Shown here piece by piece: positions 36,304-47,766 of a stretch of 64,000 nt of DNA. The notes under the pieces were generated by a model. It ran no database searches. It was given only the letters and a program-made list of their open reading frames with translations, and had not been told where the DNA came from. Source of the DNA: Siphonodentalium dalli. Taxonomy: Eukaryota; Mollusca; Scaphopoda; Gadilida; Siphonodentaliidae. The translations under genes were made by a program, and so were the position numbers. The stretch is from the NCBI GenBank assembly GCA_032622095.1, contig CP136061.1, positions 168,459,107 to 168,523,106 on the forward strand, written 5' to 3'. The stretch's first letter is position 1. Each line of letters starts with the position of its first letter.

Positions 36304-37727
36304 TCATCTTTGTATGACTAAATTATTTAGCACGGGCTACAGTTCGTACCTTTAGTCCGATCATCATAAAATTTGTCGTGAATGTTAACAATGACATGTA
36401 GATGGGAAAGAGTCATTTTGGGGTTATGCAGCCGAAAAACATGGCCGCCAGCAGCCATCTTGGATTTTACTCTTTGTATGAGTAAATCCTTTAGCACGGG
36501 CTACAGTTCGTACCTTTAATCTGATCATTATAAAATTGTCATGGATGTTAACAATGGCATGTAGATGGGAACGAATCATTTTGGGGTCATTTGGCCGAAA
36601 AACATGGCCGCCAGCAGCCATCTTGGATTTTACTCTTTGTATGAGTAAATCCTTTAGCACGGGCTACAGTTCGTCCCTTTAGTCTTATCATCATAAAATT
36701 TGTCATGGATGTTAACAATGGCATGTAGATGGGAACGAGTCATTTTGGGGTCATTCGGCCAAAAAACATGGCTGCCAGCAGCCATCTTTGATTTCAAAAT
36801 TTAATTCATTAGCATGGGCCACAGGTCGTACTGTTCTTCTGATCATCATGAAATTTGTCATGGATGTTAATATTGACATGTAGATGGGAACGAGTCATTT
36901 TGGGGTCATTCGGCCAAAAAACATGGCCGCCAGCAGCCATCTTGGATTTTACTCTTTGTATGACTAAATTATTTAGCACGGGCTACAGTTCGTACCTTTA
37001 GTCTGATCATCATAAAATTTGTCATGAATGTTAACAATGACATGTAGATGGGAACGAATCATTTTGGGGTCATTCGGCCGAAAAACATGGCCGCCAGCAG
37101 CCATCTTGAATTTTACTCTTTGTATGACTAAATCCTTTAGCACGGGCTTCAGGTCGTACCTTTAGTCTGATCATCATAAAATTTGTCATGAATGTTAACA
37201 ATGACATGTAGATGGGAAAGAGTCATGTTGGGGTTATGCAGCCGAAAAACATGGCCGCCAGCAGCCATCTTGGATTTTACTCTTTGTATGAGTAAATCCT
37301 TTAGCACGGGCTACAGTTCGTACCTTTAGTCTGATCATTATAAAATTGTCATGGATGTTAACAATGGCATGTAGATGGGAACGAATCATTTTGGGGTCAT
37401 TTGGCCGAAAAACATGGTCGCCAGCGGCCATCTTTGATTTCAAAATTAAATCCATTGGCGAGGGCTACAGGTTGTACTGTTAGTCTGATCATCATGAAAT
37501 TTGTCATGGATGTTAATATTGACATGTAGATGGGAACGAGTGGTTTTGGGGTCGTTCAGCTAAAAAACATGGCCGCCAGCAGCCATCTTGGATTTTACTC
37601 TTTGCATGACTAAATCTTTTGGCACAGGTAAGACATTTCAATCAGCATCTTTCCTATTTCTCCATTTACTGTAAACCATTAAATTATTCCACTACCTAAG
37701 TTGAGCTACAGTGTCATTGACACTTTC
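36304..37727 (+). repeat. Family B' array 2: ~160 bp unit, 8 copies
   Basis: Same units as array 1, but lacking the starting hairpin. The first unit (36304-36470) nearly equals 35827-36000, so this array arose by internal duplication or unequal exchange rather than a new insertion. It ends with the same terminal hairpin. Confidence 0.85.
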
Positions 37728-38705
37728 ATATTTGGTATGGAGGGGCCTTGGGTGACTGGGGTTCAGATTTGTTCATGGGGTAATTTTTAGGAAATGAGGT
37801 CCCCAGAGGGTGAATTCGGTGATGTTAGTCCACCTTGCGGAATATTGTCATTAAATTCACCTGCAAAGGTCAGACACTAAATACAGACTCGGCTGTTCCA
37901 ATATTAGTTTCTTAACCAGCACTTATCCAGGTGAAATCATACCCTGATTTTTCAAAGAAAATTGGGGGGTATATTGATATTACTAGATGAATGGATCTCA
38001 TAGATGAGGATTCACATTTGTTCTAATAGGGGCAGAGATAAGAGATTTAACTCTCCTCTATGCTGTTTGGTACTGGTATAATAATATTGCTTTCTAGACA
38101 GCCTGGATGGGGGCAATGTTTGAGGCAATGGGGAGGGAGTGTAAAGGGGTGGAGATTTGACCCTCTATTTTGATCAAAAGTAAAAAAATTCATGCCTGAT
38201 ACTAAATTAGTTGTAGATTAGATGTTCACACCAAAAATAAGTTAGAACTGTTCTCGTAGTTTGGTTTGATTTTCTAACATGTATGTTTTTAAACCATCAG
38301 TCCATATGTTTCTACTTCAGGTTAAACTGTTGGACCGAATTGGCCACATATTTGAACTTTATGGGGGTGTCAGGTTGGTAATTATCAAACGTTTGAAAGC
38401 TTGAAGTACAGCTGGTACCAGTCGTAAAATTCAACCTAAGAGGAATGAACAAAGTGATTTTTGTGAACTTAGTACTGTGGTATGGTTGTCCTCTTTAAAA
38501 GGTAAGAGGTTGGAAATTTGTCAGTGATGTGCAATTAGAAATTTCAAGGCGAAGAGCCCTGCTCATTTGAGAACATCCAGCTATGTCCATGTTTAGAACT
38601 TAAGTGATTCTGTCAAGTACTGACTCTTGTAGTCTTCAGAGTCTCTGTCTTCTCAGTCCTTACAGTCTGGTGGGCGACCCACAGTCATTGACTGTCTTGT
38701 TTGAC
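37728..38705 (+). repeat. Composite A-M-A repeat, copy 3 (right part)
   Basis: Resumes with 'catatttggtatggaggggc', then an M block (37790-37900) and 'cttaaccagcacttatccag'. It ends in the conserved distal segment 'cttgtagtcttcagagtctc' ... 'cacagtcattgactgtcttg' (compare 4380-4430). Confidence 0.6.
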
Positions 38706-39375
38706 TTAGAAAATTCAATTTTGTCCGTCCGTACAAGCATTTTGCATTATTGTTCATCTGATTTAGCAGATTTAGATGAGAGTTATGGCCCTTTTTTTAC
38801 TTAGAAAATTCAAGTTTTTCTCTTGTTTTTTTTGGTTTCCAGATGATAGCGTGAGCTTTGGTGGTACGATTGCAAATCCCGTATTTTTGTGAATCAGTTA
38901 TATGAAAATACATGTCAAGTGCGAATTTGGGTATGATGTGATGATTTTTGCCAGAGTAATGGCCCTTTTTTCAACTTAGGAAATTTGAATTTTGTCCGTC
39001 CGTACAAACATTTGCATTATTGTTCAGCAACCGCTAGGCAGATTTAGCTGATATTTGGTATGTTGATAGAGCAGCATGGGGGATCAGCTACATGCATAGC
39101 GCTGGTTTCGTCCACCCATTTTCACCAGAGTTATGGACCTTTTTTACTTAGAAAATTCAATTTTTCTCTTGTTTTTTGGGTTTCCAGATGATAGCGTGAG
39201 CTTTGGTGGTACGATTGCAAATCCCGTATTTTTGTGGATCAGTTATATGAAAATACATGTCAAGTGCGAATTTGGGTATGATCTGATTATTTTTGCCAGA
39301 GTAATGGCCCTTTTTTCAACTTAGAAAATTTGAATTTTCGTTTGTTTTTGGGTTTCCGGATCACTTGTTTTGGGG
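38706..39375 (+). repeat. Repeat family D, tandem copies 2 and 3
   Basis: 'ttgtccgtccgtacaaacat', 'tttagctgatatttggtatg', 'tccacccattttcaccagag' and 'tttccagatgatagcgtgag' occur from 38720 and again from 38997. Each half ends in 'taatggcccttttttcaact', then 'tagaaaatt'. Confidence 0.75.
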
Positions 39376-39459
39376 TTTTTAGTCAACATTTCTGTACGAA
39401 CTTCATTTGGAATGGTCATATAGACGTCCTAGGATATCCGCATGCTTAATCCGAATTGC

Positions 39460-40123
39460 TACGGTCGGGGGTTTGGCGAGGGACGGTTGGCGGGCGGGCG
39501 GGCGAACAGCGGGCGGCGGGTGGGCGGACCTAAAGAATGCCTTATAACTTTGACATTTGTGAACGGATTCAAACAAATTTTGGTATGGCAGTTGCTCCCA
39601 ATGACTATTTACTGCCTGTAGAAAATGGGTCATGTCCGAACTTTTTTACAAGAGTTATCCATCTTAGATGGTTTTTAGTTAAGTTTTTCACCGATAGCGC
39701 GAAAACTCGATTTCAACAATATTTGGTATATGAGTCTCCTGCAACAATATCTCGGACGCGTTCGAAAACCAGGTTTGTCCAAATATTTTTCGACGAGTTA
39801 TGGGTCTTAGTTTGTCTATTTTTAGCAATTGTTTCACCGTTAGCGCGATAACTCGATAAAATATTAACTGATTTCAACAATATTTGGTATGTGAGTCTCC
39901 TACAACAATATCTCAGACGAGTTCGAAAACCAGGTTTGTCCGAGTTGTTTTCGCGGAGTTATGGGTCTTAGTTTGTCCATTTTTAGCTATTTTATCACCG
40001 TTAGCGCGATAGCTCGATGAAATATTAACCGATCTCAACAATATTTGGTGTATGAGTGTCCTGCAACAATATCTCGGACGAGTTCGAAAACCAGGTTTGT
40101 CCAAATTTGCGGAGTTATGTGTC
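39460..40123 (+). repeat. Repeat family F (left part), ~162 bp tandem
   Basis: A C/G-rich start (gggcgggcgggcgaacagcg) leads into units of about 162 nt: 'accgttagcgcgataactcg', 'caacaatatttggtat', 'caatatctcggacgagttcg', 'gcggagttatgggtcttagt'. The third unit is cut at 'gtgtctta' by the PIF/Harbinger-like insertion and resumes at 44080. Confidence 0.8.
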
Positions 40124-41005
40124 TTAGGGGTCATCTCAAAACTACTATCGGGATCCCGATAGATATCCCGATAGGATTCCGATAACTCAAAACTATCTTC
40201 TAAATTTCCCGATAGATTCCGATAGAGCGGTCACCATTTCCCGAAAATATTCCGATACCGCATCTAAATATTCCGATAACACGCTAATTTCCCGAAAACT
40301 TTCCGAAAGTAATGTACGTGAAAGCGTATTACCAACTTTCCGATAATTTACCCATTTATTTCAAGAACAATTAGGCCTATGTCTGTTTTGATAATCGACG
40401 AATCGAGCATGTTGTTTTGTTTATGTTTCCGGTTCTATTTGTTGTCATTACTTTTGGATTCGTCCACAGCCTCCTTCGTAAGCATATTTTTATTGGGGTG
40501 GAACAGGTGGAAGCTTGTTTAAAAGAATTAAAACTCTACACGTTTCAAGTTTTGATTCCAAGTTATTAAATTGTCCATTGAATTCTTTTTGCATATTATT
40601 CATACAGCACATATATCATAGAAACGCTCTGAAGGAAACATAAAAATAAATGGTTTCATAAAGGTAGTATCCCTTCAACACTAGCAATAGACTGTTCCAA
40701 AGTGAACGTGATAAAAAATTTAAATATATATTTGATAAAACTCTTTGGCCCTAGAAATGTTCTCAAATAAAACTGTCATTTGATTTGATTTTTTCCCTCA
40801 TTCATCACAAGATCATATGAATAATATTTTATTTTAATACACTGAGTGAGCAATTTTGAGAATTCAATAAAGTTTTGATCGAAAAGTTCGACAACATTTT
40901 CGATTTTCTCTTCAGTTACACGTCCCAACATCACGCCAATTCAGCCCAATATTGTGGGCACGGGGATTGCCTGGATTAGTACCCAAATAAATTATGTTGT
41001 TAAAG

Positions 41006-41945
41006 CGCATTGACAAATACATAATCTTGAGTATATTCTCCACACTATAATCGAAAAATACAAAGGAATGGACACATGATTCAATCCAAATTGTTTATTT
41101 AAAAAACACTCCCGCTAAGAAACCCCCACTGATGACGTGCGCAAAAAATATGTACCTACAGTAAACACGTGTTGTTGGAAATTGGGGCGCACAATGGGGA
41201 CTCATTTATCATGGCTACATATTACCCATTCGGTAATTCATAAATGACATTCATTGCAAATTCAAACAGAATATATCTTAGATTTAGTATTACTATCAAT
41301 TGACCATTTATCGAATGTTGTCATTGAACTTATTGATCAGCTGATGACGATGAAAAAATCTAGGAACCTTGTCGACGTCATAGCAGCAATGATAAAATAC
41401 TGCAGCACAAATTTATGTGCATCGGCCGTTTTGTTCTCTCGTTTGATTAATAACATTATTATTCTGCACGCATTGACAATCTTGAGTATATTCTCCACAA
41501 TGTAATCTAAAAATACAAAGGAATGGACACACGATTCAATCCAAATGGTTTATTTAAAAAACACTCCCGCCAAAAAAGATCAAGAAACGCCCACTGATAA
41601 CGAGCGCAGAAATTTGTACCTGCGAACACGTGGTGTTGGAATGTGGGGCGCACAATGGGGACTGTCATCTATCATGCATGGCTATATCTATTAGCCATTC
41701 GGTAATAAATAAATGACATTCATTGCAAATTCAAACATAATATATCTTAGATTTAGTGTTAGTATCAATTGACCATTTATCGAGTGTTTCCATTGAACTT
41801 ATTGATCAGCTGATGACGATGAAAACACATCGGAACCTTGCCGACGTCAGCGCAACAATAATAAAATACTGTATGGCACAAATGTGCATCGATCGGCCCG
41901 TTTTGTTCTCTCGTTTGATTAATAAAATTAATATTCTCCGCGCAT
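41006..41945 (+). repeat. Tandem duplication (~465 bp) inside the PIF/Harbinger-like element
   Basis: The segment from 'cgcattgaca' at 41006 recurs from 41469, and a third start is at 41940. Each full copy contains a short open frame (within 41254-41505 and 41756-42016) sharing IELIDQLMTMK, RNL, IKYC and VLFSRLIN. No family is recognised. The similarity may simply reflect the recent duplication. Confidence 0.7.
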
Positions 41946-43265
41946 TAACACTGCCAAATACTCAAGTAAATTGGCCATATCATGATGTGAAAAATCAAAG
42001 AAATGACATTGTATAACATTAGTTACTTTTATTTGAACACAAGAGTTCACAAGACAAACGCGGCTATTTTTAAATTGAAAGTACGCAAATCAATTCCGAA
42101 TAGTGCTGCATTTACCGCGAATTACTTATCGGAACTGTCTTGTCATTTTATATTGAATATGATTGCTCAAAATTTCACTAAGAGAAAACACTTTTCTCGA
42201 TCGTAAGATACAATGTAGGCACGAAAGAATTGTTTAATTTATTAATTGCACAAGATATGTGCGGTGCGAATGTATTGACTGCAATGTCAAGGTAAAAAAC
42301 CGGTGCGTTGTAAATTGAAGTAAACAAAAAAACACGTGCGTTGTAATCGATGGCACAATGTTGACTAGTTTGGACTAATAATGCAGTCAATTGTAACTGA
42401 ATTTACACGTAACTATCCAAGAGTTGATAGGCCACTTGATGATTTATTTTATGTTTCATTTCACCACGTAGCCATGGCTTAAAACGTTAATAAATCACCC
42501 AATTTCGTGATATGGTTTTCCGACAGAGAAATTGAAACTGAAAGTCACATTGATCTGTTGATAAAACAAAACTTACCTTTTGTTTGTTTATTACATTTAT
42601 TGTTATAAAATATAAATATAAAACCTACTAAATATTCACCATACTATCATGCTTGGGGAGGGGGATTCACAACTCTGAATTTTTTTTACTCCCAGTCCCC
42701 ATCCATACAGATGAACATAATTTCATAAATCAGGAGCCACATAACATTTAGTAATAATACATGTTTTTCCCCAAAAACTTTGACGTCACCAGAAAGTTCT
42801 GTTGGCTGGAGGTAATATTACTGTTGGGTAAAGGGTTAATATCGAAAGATAACTAAATAAAAGTTAGCAAGACATCTTTTTGAAGAAAAAAAATGACGAA
42901 ATATAGGAGCAGGCCTACTACAAATAAATCGCATCGTGTTACCTTACCTTACCTTGATGATGCAATCGTGAAATTTGACACTGTCAACATAATTAGGCTA
43001 TGTTCAACTTATCGAAAATAATCAATGCAGCATTATAATTAGTAGTAATTACAGAAAACGAAATTAATGTAGAATATGAAAAGCAGCCCATTCACACATT
43101 AAATGTTATGATTACTTCGCGTATTTATAACCTTTGCACTGCAGATTTGCATGGAATTTTCCATTCATATTTTCACACACTCTTTATTTACCATATTACG
43201 ATTCATGAAAAAGTATGGAATATTACTGGTAAATGTTGCTAAAACTTTACATGTACAGCAGGACA

Positions 43266-43280
43266 CCCCCCCCCCCCCCC
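43266..43280 (+). repeat. Poly-C run of 15
   Basis: Fifteen cytosines inside the PIF/Harbinger-like element. Confidence 0.9.
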
Positions 43281-44079
43281 ATATGTCATGTTTCGAATTT
43301 ATATAGCCTACTCTTGACTAAAGGGTAGAGAACCGAGTAGATATTCATGGCGTGCATGATCGATCTACCCGGGAATCGGGCTAAAAATAGAACATACGAC
43401 ATCTCGTGTTAAGACTGCACTCAATTGTGCATGCATTAATTGTGTCGTCGGCGATTCGCGATTAAATACAAATCTTTTACATTTGCCATAATATATATGT
43501 ATTTCTTTATTTCCTCCATATTTAAAAGTCGGATGTATTTAAACATATTACAAACACAAGCTTTGAAGATAGTATAGGCCTACAACTGCATACATATTTG
43601 GGTATGCTCCCCGTGAATTTATTTATTGATTTTGAAGATTTCCCGATGAGTGGGGTATATTGTCCGGGTAAAATACCGATATTGTACGTAGCACCCACTG
43701 ATCACCACAGTATAACATATAATAGTTCTACGACACGTGTCCCCTGATACTTTAAAACTTTATACTAACGATTTCTCATATTAGGAAACTATTAAATCAA
43801 TAATAAAGATAGGCCTATAAATCATAAAATCGCGATAAAAGTCCGGAGTAATCCCGATACAGAAACTTTCCAAACAACATGCGTTGTTTTCGGAATATGA
43901 TACTCCGAAATGAAAGTAAACTCCGATAGAATCCCGATAGACTATGTAAATATTCCGATAATTTCCCGAAAAACGTTGCGTCATTTCCCGATAATTTCCC
44001 GATAACTGTATATATATGCTATCGGGATCTATCGGGAAATAGGCTGATTTCCCGATAGGAGTTTTGAGATGACCCCTTA

Positions 44080-44400
44080 GTTTGTCTATTTTTAGCAATT
44101 TTATCACTGTTAGCACGATAACTCGATGAAATATTAACTGATTTAAACAATATTTGGTATATGAGTCTATTGCAACAATATCTTTGACGAGTTCGAAAAC
44201 CTGGTTTGTCCGAATTTTTTTTCCTGAGTTATGGGTCTTTAATAGTTTGTCTAATTTAATCACAATTTTATCACCGTTCGTGCGATAACTCAATGAAATA
44301 TTAACGGATTCAATTGATATTTGGTATATAGGTCTATTGCAATAATATACCACTGTCCAACTTTTTTTCCCGGGGGTTGTGCACCTTATTGGCAAAAGTT
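44080..44400 (+). repeat. Repeat family F (right part)
   Basis: Continues from the target site with 'gtttgtctatttttagcaat', 'tgttagcacgataactcgat' and 'gagttatgggtctt' units. Together with 39460-40123 it forms one F element split by the insertion. Confidence 0.75.
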
Positions 44401-44873
44401 TGGTTCGACTGCCAAAAAACTCGACAAAAGCATCTTAAATGCGTACCCCTTGTTATAAAGTCTCACAGTCCAATTTGATATGCTATTAATCTGATCTCTC
44501 AACTCACTGTGCTGATAGTGGTGGCCCAGAGTTAATTAACTCCCACATAGTTCTCTGGTTTCTGCTGTTCATAGACTTGTATTTCTCCAATGATAGTCTA
44601 TCAATGCAATATTCAAGTGACATACCTGGTACAGTGCCCTAATTTTATCGAGTTAAAATTATTAACCCAGGTCATTAATTTTATGCTATTTTATATTTTT
44701 GGTTTAATCATTCTATTATATCTCCTTCACTTGCGTGGATTTTTGTAGTTAAAAATTCACACTTCTCAACATTCCTGATAGGAATACCTTTTATCTGATA
44801 TATCTCATTTAATATTGGATTATTTTGCTGCACTCTTTGCCTGTATTTAATGATTAATTTATTTGGATTTTTA

Positions 44874-45430
44874 TGTGTACCCATACCATTAGTATGGTAC
44901 ACGTAGTGTCGACGTCCAGATTGACCACTCGTCGTTCGTCCATCTGTCTCTCTGTCTCTCTGTCCATCTGTACATAGACACTTTATGTTGCGATAATGCA
45001 AACATATTTTATTCGATCGGATCCAAATTTATATATGTGTTTCATATCCCAAGTTTGAGTTCTCATGTGGGTTTGATCAGATTTTTTATGGAGTTATGGC
45101 CCTTCTTCGACTTAGAATTCACACATGCCGCAATAACTCAAAACAGATTTATCTGATTGAAACCAAATTTAGTATGTGAGTTTCTCAGCCCAAAATACAG
45201 GTAGAATTCGAATTTGAGTTTGATCCAATTTTTTTTTTACGGAGTTATGGGCCTTCTTCGACTTAGATGTGATATCAATTATCTGATCGAAACCAAATTT
45301 GGTATGTGAGTTTCTCAGCCCAAAATACAGATAGAATTCAAATTTGGGTAATGGAGTTACGGCAAATTTAAAACTGAGCGAAAAATAGTACGACTTTCAA
45401 GTTTAATCTAAACCACAGTCCATAGGAAAT
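44874..45430 (+). repeat. Repeat family C, copy 4 (truncated)
   Basis: Starts cataccattagtatggtaca, cgtagtgtcgacgtccagat, then a (TCTC/TCTG) tract and three modules 'cagcccaaaatacag' ... 'ggagttatggg/ccttcttc'. The long AT-rich body and right-end hairpin of copies 2 and 3 are missing. Confidence 0.75.
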
Positions 45431-45843
45431 ACAAGAGGGCTCTGTTGCTGAGTTTACATATATTATGAACGGTTGAATAGACAATTATACTCCTATACAT
45501 GTATGCAGGCCTCAGCCTAGGGGTCCAGAACAGGGAGACTTGAAGTCTCCCTCCAGGAAATTTAGGGAGACTTCAGGAAATTTAGGGAGACTTCAGGGTG
45601 GGGAGACTACCAAAAATTGACAATTTTCAAATATCGCTTTATCTTATAACATCTGACAATAAAAAATTTAAAAAGATAAAATAACAAATAAAACTAAAAA
45701 AAATTGACTTTATCTGAAATTAGCTTAATTTTTTAATTGTTATTATACATTTAAAATTTTTGGAAATGTTTTGTGTAGCTATCATTTAAGCAAGACAATT
45801 ATCAAGTTACAGTAATAGTTACTTTTTTAACTAAATGAAAGTA

Positions 45844-47766
45844 CAGTCAATTTCAGTTAATTGCATATCGTTTAAATGCATATTTCGGCTATCTGCATAA
45901 AATATGCATGCACCAAACCATTTTCTCATAAAAAGACTATTTTTTAATCGTTTATTTGCATAAGGGTCGGACTCCATTCCGTTTTTATGCATACGAAAAT
46001 CGCCAAAAATGTTGATGAGAAGGGGTAAAAAGTCACCTGATGGTGTCGAAATTATAGCAATTTGTAAAATTATTTACCTTGAAAAACGTTTTTTATGGGA
46101 AAACTTAATGCAAAGTTGTTGAAGATGACCATCGCGAGAGCGAAGACGGCAATTTTCAATTTCATAACACACGTGGTTTTCTATCTCTTCTCAGTAACAT
46201 GCTTCTGTTGGCACACATTTCCTGTATGTTTACATATTTATTTGTGAATTGTATGATTTATTAAAATTTGAATATTTATTTGGTTGTTTGTTGAGTTTGT
46301 AAACACCTGAAGTTCCAGTTGCAATTCTGAGAATTCATTGTGAAAGGAAGATTCCCGGGAATTCCCCAACAAGGAAGTGAACTAAACCGAAACCGAAAGT
46401 GCTTTTCTATTTCTTCTAACATGCTTCTGTTCACAAACATTTCCTGTATGTTTCCTTATTTCTGTGTGAATTATATGAATTATTAAAGCTTGTATATTTG
46501 TTTTGTGTAAAAATAAAAACGATTGTAAACACTTGCAGTTAGAATTCCTATTGAATGTGAAAGGACGCTTCCGCGAATTCTATCAATAAAGTGTCAAGGT
46601 CGCCGACACAAAAAGAAGGCCAACACAGTGATCTCTTTGTTTCTGAGCCGACAATAATTTAATGAATAGAAACATGTTTACATAGTGATGGCTTATCATT
46701 CACTGAACAGCTGGTTGACATCACTGTTTCCCCAAGTTAGACACAAAGACTAAAACAACACTGTCTTTGTTTCTCATCCCGACACACATGGTGTCGTGTT
46801 TTTACAATGATTTCAACTCATTAGTGTAACAATGGTTCACTATGATTTATTGTCGGGTTTTATCAAAACATTTCTCAGTATAAAGGCTATTGGTTATCAG
46901 TGTACAGCATATCATTCATCATGTCTTCAAAACGAAAACGCAACGACCTTTCCTTAGCTGACAAGTACGAAGTGATTAAGCTTTTAGAGCAAAAATTCAC
47001 ACAGACAGAAATCGCAAAGAAACTGGGTTGTTCTCAGTCCCAGGTCTCACGTATCCAACCGAAGAAAGATGAGATCATCCGACTATTTGAGTCTAACTGC
47101 AACCCCCATCGAAAGCGACAACGAACCGGCAAAGACGCAGAAGTTGAGCAAGCTTTAACCACAAATGTCCGTAAATCCGTAAATGTGATTTATTGATGTT
47201 GTTGTTGTAATTGTTGTTTTTGCTGTTTTTATCATGTTCGTTTAAATTAAAATAAAGTATTAACCACAATTGCGTACTCAATACATATCCATTCTGTAAT
47301 GGAAATAACAAGGAATGTGTTTGGTCTGGCCTCCCATACATATCCATTCTGTAATGGAAATAACAAGGAATGTGTTTGGTCTGGCCTCCCATACATATTT
47401 ATCTTTTAAATTATGGGATGGGAAATTAAAAACAACACGTTCACAAAATGGTTTTTTTTCTTAATGTTTTTTTGTGTGTGATAATGATGGTATGTAATCA
47501 TTTTATACATGTAACAACAAATAAAGATGTTAATGAATCAGTTTATTAACATAATAGTAATTTACAACAAGGTATGAGATGAAAATATGATACAGCAATC
47601 TAATGATTTCGCTATTTCGCCATTTCGTGGTACTACGTACCGTACAAACTAAACAATCTTAAGAACCTCAAATGGGGTGATGGGGTGATTTCGGCTTTAT
47701 GCATATTCGGTTATATGCATGGGAAAGGCCATGCACCGACGCTATGCAATAAAGCGGAATTGACTG
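45844..47766 (+). mobile_element. Tigger/pogo-like DNA transposon, 1923 bp, nested in hAT
   Basis: Left end cagtcaatttcag and right end (reverse complement) cagtcaattccgc begin inverted ends of about 27 nt that both continue to ttgcata.cg. TA lies directly outside both ends (45842-45843, 47767-47768), the pogo/Tc1-type target duplication. Subterminal atgcata motifs recur on both sides. Inside, a ~230 nt segment is duplicated (about 46170-46290 and 46408-46508). A 55 nt unit is repeated in tandem at 47283 and 47338. The only transposase remnant is the N-terminal fragment at 46921, so the copy is internally deleted. Confidence 0.88.
46921..47196 (+). pseudogene. Truncated Tigger/pogo transposase, N-terminal CENP-B-type HTH
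   Basis: From the ATG at 46921 the frame gives 91 residues. It starts MSSKRKRNDLSLADKYEVIK, with a helix-turn-helix of the pogo/CENP-B type at about residues 10-55 (…TQTEIAKKLGCSQSQVSRI…). A basic segment (HRKRQR) follows, and the beginning of what is normally the second HTH domain (EVEQAL). It then runs into unrelated sequence and stops at 47194-47196. Full family members are about 450-550 residues with a DDE/D catalytic core; that core is absent here. What remains could at most bind DNA such as the element's own ends. A start seven codons upstream is possible, but the MSSKRKR start fits the family. Confidence 0.85.

Larger units (their letters stand above)
40127..44076. mobile_element. PIF/Harbinger-like DNA transposon, 3950 bp, non-autonomous
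   Basis: Left end ggggtcatctcaaaactact + atcggga and right end tcccgatag + gagttttgagatgacccc are inverted copies (one mismatch in about 25). Both sides carry TTA (40124-40126, 44077-44079). The neighbouring tandem units of family F show the intact site 'gggtcttagtttgtc', so the insertion point is exact. A 3 bp TTA/TWA duplication with GGG-starting ends is the hallmark of PIF/Harbinger. Both ends carry many ttcccgata/ttccgata motifs (likely transposase-binding repeats). I found no DDE transposase or Myb-like frame inside. Confidence 0.8.

Noticed and set aside
36424-37455. Similar short frames reading KMAAGGHVF in many family B' units
   Set aside because: They follow from the repeated unit, have no consistent start or stop, and shift frame between units. 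Non-coding repeat.
43781-44395. A 204-codon - strand frame, the longest in the window
   Set aside because: It spans the boundary between the Harbinger-like element and family F, and is built from the repeated ttcccgata and gttatgggtc motifs. It has no recognised domain and is chance.
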